From Saprospiraceae bacterium (lineage in GTDB: Bacteria; Bacteroidota; Bacteroidia; Chitinophagales; Saprospiraceae): 64,000 bases of DNA. Position 1 is the first letter of the stretch, and every line of letters begins with the position of its first letter. Location of the stretch: assembly GCA_021739645.1 (NCBI GenBank), contig JAIPBL010000011.1:1-64000 (forward strand). Direction: 5' to 3'. This document shows positions 19,293 through 27,727 of the stretch, piece by piece. The notes beneath the pieces are model-generated. The model was given only the letters and a program-made list of their open reading frames with translations. It ran no database searches and had not been told where the DNA came from. The position numbers were made by a program, and so were the translations under genes.

Positions 19293-19300
19293 CAAAGGTA
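19293..19300 (-). promoter_or_regulatory. -7 box TACCTTTG of NtrC-type gene
   Basis: Reverse-strand match to TAnnTTTG, 8 nt before the ATG. The transcript would start at or just before the start codon. Confidence 0.6.
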
Positions 19301-19307
19301 GAAAATG

Positions 19308-19371
19308 GAAATTGGGATATTGAGAAATTAGAATATTGGCAGTCACACAAATTTCTCAATATCCCAATTTC
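19308..19371. repeat. 8-nt-periodic hairpin element (type example)
   Basis: A 22-bp perfect inverted repeat (19308-19329 with 19350-19371) closes a 20-nt loop. The left side reads as degenerate units of about 8 nt (ggaaattg, ggatattg, agaaatta, gaatattg). It lies upstream of the NtrC-type gene, in the gap after the T9SS protein gene. Confidence 0.8.
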
Positions 19372-19385
19372 ATAATTTCAAAAAC

Positions 19386-19417
19386 AACAAGGGCCGCGGT
19401 TTAGCGCAGCCCTTGTT
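19386..19417 (-). terminator. Intrinsic terminator of large T9SS protein gene
   Basis: On the minus strand, arms 19409-19417 and 19386-19394 form a GC-rich stem extended by a few imperfect pairs and followed by a T-rich tract. It sits 23 nt past the stop of the T9SS protein gene. Confidence 0.8.
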
Positions 19418-19439
19418 TATCAAATTAAGATTTTGATTA

Positions 19440-22244
19440 TCACCGTATCAAATCAATATACCCTCGCAACAAATTCGGCGAAAGCACAGTGCCTGTCACC
19501 CGTTGTTCAAAGACCTTACAGGTGTAGTAGTAGGTGCTGGATGGCAATGGTTTGCCGTTCAAATTATTGCCGTCCCAGTTGATGTTCGGGTCTTTGGTTT
19601 TATAAACCAACTCGCCCCATCGGTTGAAAATGGTGATTTCAATGCTTTCGATGAAACAGTACGGGTACGGTATGAACAGCTCATTGGCACCATCGCCGTT
19701 GGGCGTGAAGGCGTTGGGAAGTTCGTAGGTCGGACAGTTGTCGGTGCAGATGATGTTGCTCAGTTCGCTCTCGTTGAGGAAGGTATCGAGCGCCGTCACG
19801 GCGTAGCAGCCGGCAAGCCCACGTTCTGGTTGGTGGTTGAAAATCGTGTCGCCGGAGTCATTCACCTCGGCAATCAATTCAAAATCACCATTTTCAAAAG
19901 GCTTGTAATAAATCCGGTAGCTCACCACATCGTCCGTTTCCTCGCAGATGTTCATCGGGTTGTCCCACAGCAGCAGGTTCTCCAGTTTTTCCTGTTCCTG
20001 ACAGGACTTGCCGGAGTTGCAAATATTGCTGACCTCCAGTGCTGGGGGGCAGGGCGCCACGTTGTCAATTGGCGTGGAACAAACCTCCTGCGATAGGTTG
20101 ATGAGCGGCGAGGGGATGTCCGCTATGCCGTAAGACCCCTTGGCCTTGATGTAGTAGCAGTATTCCCGCCCGTTCAGCAGGCCCTTGTCCACATAGACGC
20201 TGTCTTTTGTGAAACCAATGGAATCCCAAACGGTGCCATTTTGACGATAAATGACGTACTCGTAGTTCACCCAGGGCACTTCATATTTCCAAGTCAGGAT
20301 GTTTCGGTTGTCCGTTGGTTCGATTTGCAGCCAAACCGATGAGGCTGATGGTGAATCGCCGATTGGCGAATTTTCATTGTTTACAAAAAAGTCAATCTTG
20401 TAATTGTAGGGGTTGCCCTTGGTGTCGAGAACGCCGGCTTGGTCAACGAAGCTGTTTTGCGTAAGCTGCCAAAAAGTCGGGCTGTCAAAATTGGCGATGG
20501 TGGTATAGTTGGTGCCGGCTATGTCCCTCGCCCGTTTGAGTTCGTAACGGTAGGGGCCGTGGTTGAGCAGCGTGTCGAGGTCTTCGGCCACGGGCTTGGT
20601 CCATTTCACTTCGATGATACCGTTGGAAGTGCTGGTTTGCTGTACGCTGACGTTGGTGATAAGTGGCACGTCGCGGCTGAGTTGGATGCAAACCTCCTCG
20701 GAAGCAAGGCTCTCCACCTGGTTGTACGGGTGGCCAGAATCGGTTCGCTTCGCAAAAACTCCGAGGATGCGGTAGCAGTAGGTTCGGCCACGCTCCACGT
20801 CGGTGTCCACATGCGTATAGCGGCCATTTGAAACATCAAGGGTGTTGGCAATTTTCACATAGCCTTTACCAGCAAGCCCAGGGTCGCAGGTGTCTAGCGG
20901 GAACTGGTTGCTACCTTCTTTTCGCCAGACAGAAAAGGCGAAAAAGTAGTCTTCTTTGGCGTCCTCACATTGGTAAGGTTTGGCCCAGGAAACAGTTATA
21001 CGGTCAGAGCTTGGGTCTGCTTTCACATCGGCAGGTGGCGGGCCTACCACTTTTATTCGAACGGCCTTAAGTGTGGCAAGGCCCGTTGTCAAGCCCTGCA
21101 TATTTGTAAAAAAGAAATCGTCTTCTGCTTTAAAAACGACGGTATAGGGCAGGTCGGAAATATGCTCACAGGAGGTTTGCCACCGGAAAGTCTTCGAAAC
21201 AGGTTGGGACTTATAGGTGGCTGACGGATTCCCCTCAGGGCGCCAAGTATCAGCGTCATCGGCTGGGCTGTACTCCACAAGGAAAGGTGCGCCAAGTGCC
21301 GAAAGCTTGATTTTATCACCAGCATCGGGGTCGGTAGCGGTTACGTTGAACTCTACTACATCGCCCGCCACTACGCAGATTTCGTCAATGGTGTTGATGA
21401 CCGGAGCGTGGTTTCCGTTGCAATCTTCCACAAAAATCTGCATGTCCCGCACGGTGGTGTCAATGGCCACGCCGTTGCGCCAGGAAATGATTCTCATGGC
21501 AATATTGAACTCGCCTTTCACCTTCGGGACATTCCATGTGAGCGTACCGGTAAGGTTGTTCAAGTCGAGGCAGCAGCCGTTGTTCACCCCTACATTCTGA
21601 GGCCAAGCATAATTCGGCACGGGGGAGTTGACCCCTTGAAGCGGTACCATCAGTTCGTAGGTCAGTTGGTCGCCATCGGCATCGTAGGCGTTGGGGTTGT
21701 GTACAAACACCTCCCCCAAACAGGCGTAATCAATCGGTGGCTGGAGTAGCAGCGGCGAGGAATTGCAACCTTCAAATTGGCCGTTGAAGACCGTAAATGC
21801 GGTTTGAATGTGAAACTGCACGTTTTCGGAGCCAGGGAAGTTGACATTGATGATACCCCCGTTTCGGTTGGGATCTGTAGCGGAGATAACATAGTGCCCA
21901 GGGCCATCGTATTGGAACTCGGCCACATAGATATTGTACTTCACATCGTTGGCCATCGGCTGGCCTTGAGGCGGCAGATTCGGGTCAGGCTGCGGGCCGT
22001 TTGCCCGTGCCACTTGCACGCAGGTCTGGTTGGCATCGCCCCAGCAAAGCGTGAGCGTGTCACGGTCAGCCTGCACGCTGCTGGTTTTGGTATAGGTGAA
22101 AATTGAGCAGCGAACCATATTGCTGTTGCAGCCATTGATTTGCTCCACATAAATTTCCCCGGCACGGTTGTGCGTAGCTAAGGCGGCGTTTGTGAAACTC
22201 AAAAAATAGAGGCCAAAGGCTATTAGGCGTAAAGTCGTTTTCAT
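19440..22244 (-). CDS. T9SS type-B surface protein with FnIII-like modules
   Basis: A 934-residue secreted protein. A signal peptide (residues 1-23, ending ALA) precedes THNRAGEI, a beginning shared by many Bacteroidota surface proteins. The middle contains Cys-rich and cadherin/Ig-like modules and several fibronectin-III-like domains (about 400-740). The C-terminal 90 residues are a gliding-motility-associated (CHU_C) sorting domain: LPNAFTPNGDGANELF, then FNRWGELVYKT and WDGNNLNGKPLPSSTYYYTC. That signal directs export through T9SS and surface attachment. It stands alone, with its own terminator. A specific ligand or enzymatic activity is not apparent. Confidence 0.9.
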   Translation of the reverse strand: MKTTLRLIAFGLYFLSFTNAALATHNRAGEIYVEQINGCNSNMVRCSIFTYTKTSSVQADRDTLTLCWGDANQTCVQVARANGPQPDPNLPPQGQPMANDVKYNIYVAEFQYDGPGHYVISATDPNRNGGIINVNFPGSENVQFHIQTAFTVFNGQFEGCNSSPLLLQPPIDYACLGEVFVHNPNAYDADGDQLTYELMVPLQGVNSPVPNYAWPQNVGVNNGCCLDLNNLTGTLTWNVPKVKGEFNIAMRIISWRNGVAIDTTVRDMQIFVEDCNGNHAPVINTIDEICVVAGDVVEFNVTATDPDAGDKIKLSALGAPFLVEYSPADDADTWRPEGNPSATYKSQPVSKTFRWQTSCEHISDLPYTVVFKAEDDFFFTNMQGLTTGLATLKAVRIKVVGPPPADVKADPSSDRITVSWAKPYQCEDAKEDYFFAFSVWRKEGSNQFPLDTCDPGLAGKGYVKIANTLDVSNGRYTHVDTDVERGRTYCYRILGVFAKRTDSGHPYNQVESLASEEVCIQLSRDVPLITNVSVQQTSTSNGIIEVKWTKPVAEDLDTLLNHGPYRYELKRARDIAGTNYTTIANFDSPTFWQLTQNSFVDQAGVLDTKGNPYNYKIDFFVNNENSPIGDSPSASSVWLQIEPTDNRNILTWKYEVPWVNYEYVIYRQNGTVWDSIGFTKDSVYVDKGLLNGREYCYYIKAKGSYGIADIPSPLINLSQEVCSTPIDNVAPCPPALEVSNICNSGKSCQEQEKLENLLLWDNPMNICEETDDVVSYRIYYKPFENGDFELIAEVNDSGDTIFNHQPERGLAGCYAVTALDTFLNESELSNIICTDNCPTYELPNAFTPNGDGANELFIPYPYCFIESIEITIFNRWGELVYKTKDPNINWDGNNLNGKPLPSSTYYYTCKVFEQRVTGTVLSPNLLRGYIDLIR

Positions 22245-22607
22245 AAAGAAATTGCTTTGAGAATGCTGTTTTATGCGAAAATAATGCCCTTAAAATTACA
22301 TGAAATAAACGGAAGGCATGTTGAATTCTTGGGTTTCGTCAGGTGTCAGCCGTTTTCCGGCCATTCAGTTTAACGAAACAAACCCGGTTCAAGTTTTCAG
22401 TACTTTCGAAAAAGTACCGCCACAGCCTTGTATTTTCATTTGAAAAGGAGCTTCCAGCTAATTGCGTAGAAAAAAAACGCCCATAAAGCGCTGCCCGCAT
22501 TGTTTGTTTCAGTATTTTCACTAAACTCGCCTTGTAAAAAATGGACAGCCCAGCCACCCGGGCCCTAATTTTACAATTCCCCCAATTTTAAAGTAAAATA
22601 TTCCATC
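22245..22607. other. Divergent intergenic region, no gene seen
   Basis: This 363-bp gap lies between the divergent T9SS-protein and MerR-type genes and must hold both promoters. I find no exact TAnnTTTG box on either strand, no RNA gene and no strong repeat. Confidence 0.5.
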
Positions 22608-22937
22608 ATGAGTAAACTAATGGATTCCCTCACCAAACGTTATTACTCAGTCACCGAAGTCGCCAAATTGTTTGGCGTCACCACCAGCCTAGTGCGGTAC
22701 TGGGAGCAACAGTTCGATTTTTTGCGGCCCCACAAGTCGAGCAAAGGCAACCGCCGTTTTACACCGGACAATATCCAACAATTTGAAATCATCTTCCACT
22801 TGGTGAAGGAGCAGGGCTACACCCTTGCCGGGGCCAAGCGCTATTTAAAAGAGGAAAAGGAAAAAATCCGGCAAAAACAGGACGCTCTCAAAACATTGCG
22901 ACGGCTGCGGGGTTTCTTGGAGGATTTGAAAATTTAG
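22608..22937 (+). CDS. MerR-family transcriptional regulator
   Basis: A 109-residue one-domain MerR regulator. The winged helix-turn-helix reads YYSVTEVAKLFGVTTSLVRYWEQQF followed by GNRRFTPDNIQQFEII, and a dimerisation helix rich in Lys/Glu follows (about 75-109). It lacks the C-terminal metal or drug-binding domain, as is usual for the short MerR proteins common in Bacteroidota, which are often essential housekeeping regulators. ATG 22608 is chosen; a second Met five codons in is possible. A repeat-like hairpin directly follows the stop. Target genes are unknown. Confidence 0.9.
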   Translation: MSKLMDSLTKRYYSVTEVAKLFGVTTSLVRYWEQQFDFLRPHKSSKGNRRFTPDNIQQFEIIFHLVKEQGYTLAGAKRYLKEEKEKIRQKQDALKTLRRLRGFLEDLKI

Positions 22938-23016
22938 TTGGCGACTGGTGACATAGTGACTGGTGATTTGAACCAGTGCTAGGTGGCCAATCGCCAGTCG
23001 CCAATCACCAATCACA
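22938..23016. repeat. 8-nt-periodic element, imperfect arms
   Basis: The left arm (22938-22970) and right arm (22987-23016) consist of variants of an 8-nt unit related to gactggtg. The arms are roughly reverse complementary but not perfect. The element abuts the start codon of the hydrolase gene. Confidence 0.6.
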
Positions 23017-24000
23017 GTGGATTTAACTTTTCTGCCCGGCCAACAGGGCGCTTCCATCAACCCCGCTGGCCAGTTTTACCATCCCGACTTCCCGTTCGAA
23101 TTGCACTGGACCGACGTGCTGAAATGGAAAACCTCCACCAATCCTTACGCTGAACAAAAAAAACAGGACACCTGGCAGCCCAAAATTGTCAAGGACAGCA
23201 GCTTCCTCCGGCACACCAACGACATGAAACTTTGGCTCGGCCACGCTTCGTTTTTCTTTCGGTTAAACGGGCTGAACATCATCGTTGACCCGGTCTTCGG
23301 CAAGCTCACGCCGTTCACGCCACGGCACTCGGAGCTACCAGTTTCACCCGACAATTTCAGCAACCTGGACTTCCTCCTCGTCACCCACGACCACCGTGAC
23401 CACTGCGACGAGGCCAGTATTCGCTTGTTGCTGCGCAACAATCCACGAGCCACCGTCGTCACGGGCCTCGGCATGGCCAAGGTCCTAAAACCGTGGAGCC
23501 AAGGCCAGAAAATCTTGGAAATGGACTGGCATCAACAAGCTGATTTTCAACAACTTGGCCTCCAAATCACCTACCTCCCCACCCGCCATTGGTGTCGCCG
23601 TTGGCTCACCGATATGAACGTCCGGCTCTGGGGAGCTTTCGTTCTCGAAACGGCTGACACGACGATTTACTTCGGCGGCGACTCTGGCTACGGGCCGCAT
23701 TTCGAACTCACGGCAACGCTTTTTCCCAGAATTGACTATGCCTTTTTAGGCATTGGCGCCTTCGCCCCGGTATGGTTTATGAAGTCCAACCACATGAGCC
23801 CCGCCGACGCTTGGCAAGCCTTCAACGACCTCGGCGCTGCAAAGCTCGTGCCCATGCACTACGGCACTTTCGACCTGTCGGATGAGCCGATTGGTGAGCC
23901 AGAGCGGCTGTTGCGGGAAATTGCCAACGGCAATGAAAAAGTTGATTTTTTGACCATAGGAGAATCAAAACCACTGCGTACCTTGGCGGGAGTTCTATGA
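23017..24000 (+). CDS. Metallo-beta-lactamase-fold hydrolase (NAPE-PLD/UlaG-like)
   Basis: A 327-residue metal-dependent hydrolase. The metal site motif is HDHRDH at residues 124-129, with further ligands expected in YLPTRHWCRR, the GGDSGYG segment and PMHYGTF. These features, and the DPVFGKLTPFTPRH loop, match the NAPE-PLD/RomA/UlaG branch, whose members act on lipid or phosphodiester substrates. The only plausible start in frame is GTG 23017, because a stop lies at 22969; it is directly next to a repeat, so the N-terminus may have been altered. A small membrane protein gene follows after 4 nt and may be co-transcribed. The substrate is unknown. Confidence 0.88.
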   Translation: MDLTFLPGQQGASINPAGQFYHPDFPFELHWTDVLKWKTSTNPYAEQKKQDTWQPKIVKDSSFLRHTNDMKLWLGHASFFFRLNGLNIIVDPVFGKLTPFTPRHSELPVSPDNFSNLDFLLVTHDHRDHCDEASIRLLLRNNPRATVVTGLGMAKVLKPWSQGQKILEMDWHQQADFQQLGLQITYLPTRHWCRRWLTDMNVRLWGAFVLETADTTIYFGGDSGYGPHFELTATLFPRIDYAFLGIGAFAPVWFMKSNHMSPADAWQAFNDLGAAKLVPMHYGTFDLSDEPIGEPERLLREIANGNEKVDFLTIGESKPLRTLAGVL

Positions 24001-24004
24001 GTGA

Positions 24005-24535
24005 ATGCTGACTCATTGGACACAAAAAAACGTTGCCATGAGTTTTACCACTAAAAATCTGCTGCTGACAGGGCTGTTCCTGGCCTTTTTCCTTTTCATT
24101 TCCGGCAAAATGCGCACGGGGCTGACCTTCGGCGAGGTGGTCGGTTTTGAGCTTTCTTTTTTCACCAAAAACACCGTGGAATCGAGGGTGAAAGACTTCC
24201 AAACTGCCACCGTGCCAAGTGGACAAACCAAGCTCGCCGCACTGAAAGCCAATACCCACATGGATTTTCTTTACATCATCGGGTATGTGTTCTTTGGTGT
24301 ATTTCTGGCAAGAGTGGCGGCTGGGGAGGGGCGCATTGGCACCGCCAACAAAATCGCTTTCCTGCTGGTCATCGCTGGGCTTTGCGACGTGGTGGAGAAC
24401 TTCCAAATCTTATCCATTTTGAAGGAAAACTACGGCCTGCGGCCAATGGTGATGTCGGTTTGCGCAGCGGCGAAGTTTGGGCTGCTGGGAGTTTCGCTGG
24501 CTTGGGCGGTGGTGTTGTTTTTTGCGAAGCGGTGA
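24005..24535 (+). CDS. Hypothetical membrane protein
   Basis: A 176-residue protein with about four hydrophobic segments (near residues 18-33, 94-110, 122-138 and 150-172, counted from ATG 24005). A second ATG at 24038 gives MSFTTKNLLLTGLFLAFFLF, a more natural membrane start. I do not recognise the family. It begins 4 nt after the hydrolase gene, so an operon and a membrane-related role are likely. A long hairpin follows the stop. Confidence 0.7.
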   Translation: MLTHWTQKNVAMSFTTKNLLLTGLFLAFFLFISGKMRTGLTFGEVVGFELSFFTKNTVESRVKDFQTATVPSGQTKLAALKANTHMDFLYIIGYVFFGVFLARVAAGEGRIGTANKIAFLLVIAGLCDVVENFQILSILKENYGLRPMVMSVCAAAKFGLLGVSLAWAVVLFFAKR

Positions 24536-24539
24536 GTTT

Positions 24540-24606
24540 GTGGTCGCCGAATTTATTGGGCTGACCGAAAGAACCGGAAGGCCAGCCCAATAAATTGGGC
24601 GACCAC
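24540..24606. terminator. Bidirectional terminator-like 24-bp hairpin
   Basis: Arms 24540-24563 and 24583-24606 are reverse complements with one mismatch and lie between convergent genes. T-runs are weak, so it may equally be a palindromic repeat. Confidence 0.65.
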
Positions 24607-24614
24607 GATTGGAC

Positions 24615-25232
24615 TCATTTGTACTCCAAGATATCAATTTTCTCCTCGCAAAACCCATAATCCACCGCCACATTTGAAGCCACCACCACCGTTCGTTGGC
24701 CAAGAAAACGCTCGGTGAGCGCCAAGTACCAGTCCACGCCCTGTGCATCGAGGTTGGTCGTCGGCTCGTCGAGGAGGAGCAGCGAGGAGGCCGAGCAGCA
24801 GGCCAGCGCCAGCTTCAGGCGCTGTTTCATGCCAGAGGAAAAATGGCGCACTTGCTTGTCTTTTGCCTTTGGGAATGCCAGCAAATCCACCACATCTTCG
24901 GTGCGCAGACCGGGCAGCAGCGGCTTGAATTTTTGGTGAAAATCCAGTGCCTCTACCAAAGTAAACTCTTCAATCAACTCGATATACGGCGCAGCGTAGC
25001 TCACTTGGCGGTACACATCGTCCGCAGCGATTTTTTTACTTTCTGCAACGAACTCAACCTTGCCTTTTGTGGGGGAAAGATGGCCGCTTAACACCTTCAT
25101 CAAAGTGCTCTTGCCGCTGCCGTTCGGCCCGATTACAGCATAACGCCCACCTGCAACCAATTGATAATCAATCCCTTTGAATATCCATTCGTAGCGGTAG
25201 CGTTTGGAGACTTGTTCGAGTTTGATTTGCAT
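24615..25232 (-). CDS. ABC transporter ATP-binding protein with altered H-loop
   Basis: A 205-residue ATPase subunit. Walker A is GPNGSGKST, the signature is FSSGMKQRLKL, and Walker B with D-loop is LLLLDEPTTNLD. Where the switch His normally sits, the sequence reads VVVASNVAVDYGFC, so the H-loop His seems to be Asn. I start at ATG 25232 (MQIKLEQVSKRY); the longer frame reaches into the methyltransferase terminus. No permease gene is adjacent, so the transported substrate is unknown. Its start region abuts the end of the restriction-modification unit. Confidence 0.88.
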   Translation of the reverse strand: MQIKLEQVSKRYRYEWIFKGIDYQLVAGGRYAVIGPNGSGKSTLMKVLSGHLSPTKGKVEFVAESKKIAADDVYRQVSYAAPYIELIEEFTLVEALDFHQKFKPLLPGLRTEDVVDLLAFPKAKDKQVRHFSSGMKQRLKLALACCSASSLLLLDEPTTNLDAQGVDWYLALTERFLGQRTVVVASNVAVDYGFCEEKIDILEYK

Positions 25233-25248
25233 TTTTGAAAGATTATGC

Positions 25249-26508
25249 TCAAAGAGCCATCTCAAGTTGTTGGGCAACATTCGTAGGCCCAGTTTGATGC
25301 TGGGAGTTTCCAAAAAATTGTTGCTTTATTGCTACCGCCAATTTGTAGGCAAACAAAGGTGGGACTGCATTTCCTACTTGCGTGAACTGCCTTGCAATTG
25401 CTCCCTTGAACTCATACCAATCAGGAAAGGTCTGCAACCTGGCCGATTCCCGCACCGACAGCGTCCGGGGGATGTAAGGGTGCAAGTGCGAGCGGCCGCC
25501 TCCTTTTGTTCCGCCAGCGATAACGGTTTTTGCAGGCTGTGCAGGATTCAATCGGTCAACCCTGCCAAGTTTATCTCTCTTGCCGTATTCCAGTTCCATA
25601 TAGCGCATGATGGATTCGGCTTTATGCAATCGAGTTTCATGGTTTTTGACCCCGTTAAGGCTTTTAGTAAAAACTTCAGCACAAGGAGTATGTTGTTTGC
25701 TTTTTTCAGGAAAAACAAAGTGCCCCGTTCTGGAACCAACCATGACAAACCGTTGCCGTGCTTGGGGTACTCCATAATCAGCAAGATTATGAACTTGTGG
25801 GTCGGTAAGCATATACCCTGCCTCTTTGAAAATTTCGCATGCCTTGGATAGTTGCTTGCCTTTGTCCAACTCCATGAATCCAGCAACGTTTTCGATGATA
25901 AAAACTCGGGGTCGAAACTTGGTGATAAACCAAATATAATCAAACAGCAGATTCCCCTTTTCCTTATCATCAAAGCCTGTTCGCTTGAAGTTCTCCCCAT
26001 TTTTGGAAAACCGTTGATTAGAGGCAATACTAAAGGGCTGGCAGGGAGGACCTCCATGAAACACTCCTTCAAAAGGGGCTTCTAACCCAAGTTTTTCGAT
26101 TAGAACCTGGGCAATAGCTTGCCTTTCTTGCACATCCCCACTATAATCCGGTGGGCCAATCACCAGTTTGGTTGGGAAATTGTGCTTCAGTGTTTCGCAA
26201 AACACTTTGTTAATTTCAACCGAAGCAAGGTTTTCATAGCCTGCTAAATAAAATCCAATATCAAACCCTCCAGCACCAGCAAAAAAGCTAATGGCGGGAA
26301 TATTATTCGGTGTTCTTTCGATATCGTCTGTCCACTCAATTTTGGTTGTTGGAATTTTAAGTTCGAAATTCGAAGCATAACGCATATCATCATATTCCAG
26401 CCCAATAGACGACAACTTTTCAGTCAATACTATTTCTTCAGAAACACATCTATTGAGCAGTCCCCTTTGATTTTCAGTATCCAAAATAGTGGTCATTTTA
26501 TTTTTCAT
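25249..26508 (-). CDS. DNA (cytosine-5)-methyltransferase, type II R-M
   Basis: A 419-residue C5-cytosine methyltransferase. Visible motifs are I FFAGAGGFDIGF (74-85), IV GGPPCQPFS with catalytic Cys156, VI ENVAGF (Glu206), VIII QARQRFVMVG and X QVGNAVPP. The target-recognition region between motifs VIII and IX is short. It methylates cytosine in an unknown site and protects the host from the HNH nuclease encoded just upstream. The ATG overlaps the nuclease stop by 4 nt, so the pair is translationally coupled with the nuclease first. Base composition is more AT-rich than neighbours, suggesting horizontal acquisition. Confidence 0.93.
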   Translation of the reverse strand: MKNKMTTILDTENQRGLLNRCVSEEIVLTEKLSSIGLEYDDMRYASNFELKIPTTKIEWTDDIERTPNNIPAISFFAGAGGFDIGFYLAGYENLASVEINKVFCETLKHNFPTKLVIGPPDYSGDVQERQAIAQVLIEKLGLEAPFEGVFHGGPPCQPFSIASNQRFSKNGENFKRTGFDDKEKGNLLFDYIWFITKFRPRVFIIENVAGFMELDKGKQLSKACEIFKEAGYMLTDPQVHNLADYGVPQARQRFVMVGSRTGHFVFPEKSKQHTPCAEVFTKSLNGVKNHETRLHKAESIMRYMELEYGKRDKLGRVDRLNPAQPAKTVIAGGTKGGGRSHLHPYIPRTLSVRESARLQTFPDWYEFKGAIARQFTQVGNAVPPLFAYKLAVAIKQQFFGNSQHQTGPTNVAQQLEMAL

Positions 26509-27665
26509 GCAATCGCTTTTTTGGCTTCCAGATAAATCTCTCTTGCCTCATGCTTACTCTTAAAATCGTTGACTTGCATTTGCTCAAGCCACGATTTGTA
26601 AAACACATGAACACTTCTGTGACAGTTTGGGCATAGTGAAACTATGTCTTCCAATGACGTGCCCGAAAGCGTGACAGCTATACCTGATGATAGGGGCAGC
26701 AAATGATGTATTTCAAGTATGTTGTCCGTCCATGGATACATTACTTGCGGCAACAATTCACACATATTGCACTGGACAACAGGATTCCTTTCAAAATATA
26801 TTTTGCGAAGCAATGGACTTCTTTCTATTTTAAGGTGGGTTACACGAGAGCGTTTACCTTCAGTAAAAACAATGTCAATAGGTGTCTCCAAGCTTTCGAA
26901 TAATGGGCTAGAAAGCGAGACATTCGGCATTGCTCCTAAATTTAAGAACTCTTGTAGCCTGTCATTTTGAGGTGGCAGTATGTAAGGCTGAAGTTTCTTT
27001 AAGTACTCCTGCAAATCAAATGACTTGTCAAAATATAGTTTCTTGTCAAGCCATTTCAAAAAACTAAACTGGCTCAACACTACAAGCATTTCCCTAACCT
27101 GTCGTTTTTGGTCACCTTCAGGTTGATAGCCTGTGTTTTTTAGTGTATTGTACCATGATATTTCTTCAAGCCCAGTGCACTTATTTCCAATAATTATCGA
27201 AAAAACATCTTCGACTGAAATACTAACATAACCATCGCTTTGTGATTTTGCAGCGAGACATTTCAGTATAGCAATATAAGGAAGGACAATAGTTTCATTT
27301 GAAGAATAGCTCTCGAACACCGGCGATGGATACCTGAATTTTTGGATAAGAATTGACAAATATTCATCCGCATCTCGAATTGCATTGCTGGCTATACCCT
27401 GACACAATTCTGTTACGATTAGATTGTTACCGGCTTTGGCTGCGAGCAGTGAACAACCAAACACCCTTGCATAATTTCGCCAAACTGAATAATGGGTCGG
27501 CAAAAAAGGCATTCCTGTATCTGAGGAAAGAACGGGTCGCATTGGGTCGAAACCTGATTGAGAAATATTTACGCCATCAAGGGAAGCCAAGCTCCTTGCA
27601 ATTGATTTCATGTTGTCAAACATGAAATATTCTAACCGCCCTTGATCCCATCGCCATTTAGTCAT
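26505..27665 (-). CDS. HNH restriction endonuclease (partner of C5 methyltransferase)
   Basis: A 386-residue protein. The C-terminal part (about 290-350) has a zinc-type HNH nuclease: a CNMC pair, EIHHLLPLSSG and SLCPNCHRSVH. The N-terminal 280 residues are not recognised and probably carry sequence recognition. Immediately coupled to a C5 methyltransferase, it is very likely the restriction half of a type II system. ATG 27665 is chosen because a reverse-strand -7 box lies at 27686-27693, inside the longer frame that starts with TTG 27701. Composition is visibly more AT-rich than mnmG on its right. The cleavage site is unknown. Confidence 0.8.
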   Translation of the reverse strand: MTKWRWDQGRLEYFMFDNMKSIARSLASLDGVNISQSGFDPMRPVLSSDTGMPFLPTHYSVWRNYARVFGCSLLAAKAGNNLIVTELCQGIASNAIRDADEYLSILIQKFRYPSPVFESYSSNETIVLPYIAILKCLAAKSQSDGYVSISVEDVFSIIIGNKCTGLEEISWYNTLKNTGYQPEGDQKRQVREMLVVLSQFSFLKWLDKKLYFDKSFDLQEYLKKLQPYILPPQNDRLQEFLNLGAMPNVSLSSPLFESLETPIDIVFTEGKRSRVTHLKIERSPLLRKIYFERNPVVQCNMCELLPQVMYPWTDNILEIHHLLPLSSGIAVTLSGTSLEDIVSLCPNCHRSVHVFYKSWLEQMQVNDFKSKHEAREIYLEAKKAIA

Positions 27666-27685
27666 CGCCAATGAAAAAATTTCCT

Positions 27686-27693
27686 CAAAGTTA
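27686..27693 (-). promoter_or_regulatory. -7 box TAACTTTG of R-M operon
   Basis: Reverse-strand match to TAnnTTTG, 20 nt before the chosen nuclease ATG. It decides against the TTG start at 27701. Confidence 0.65.
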
Positions 27694-27727
27694 ACACGCA
27701 AACCAAGTAATCAAAATAGTTGAATTC

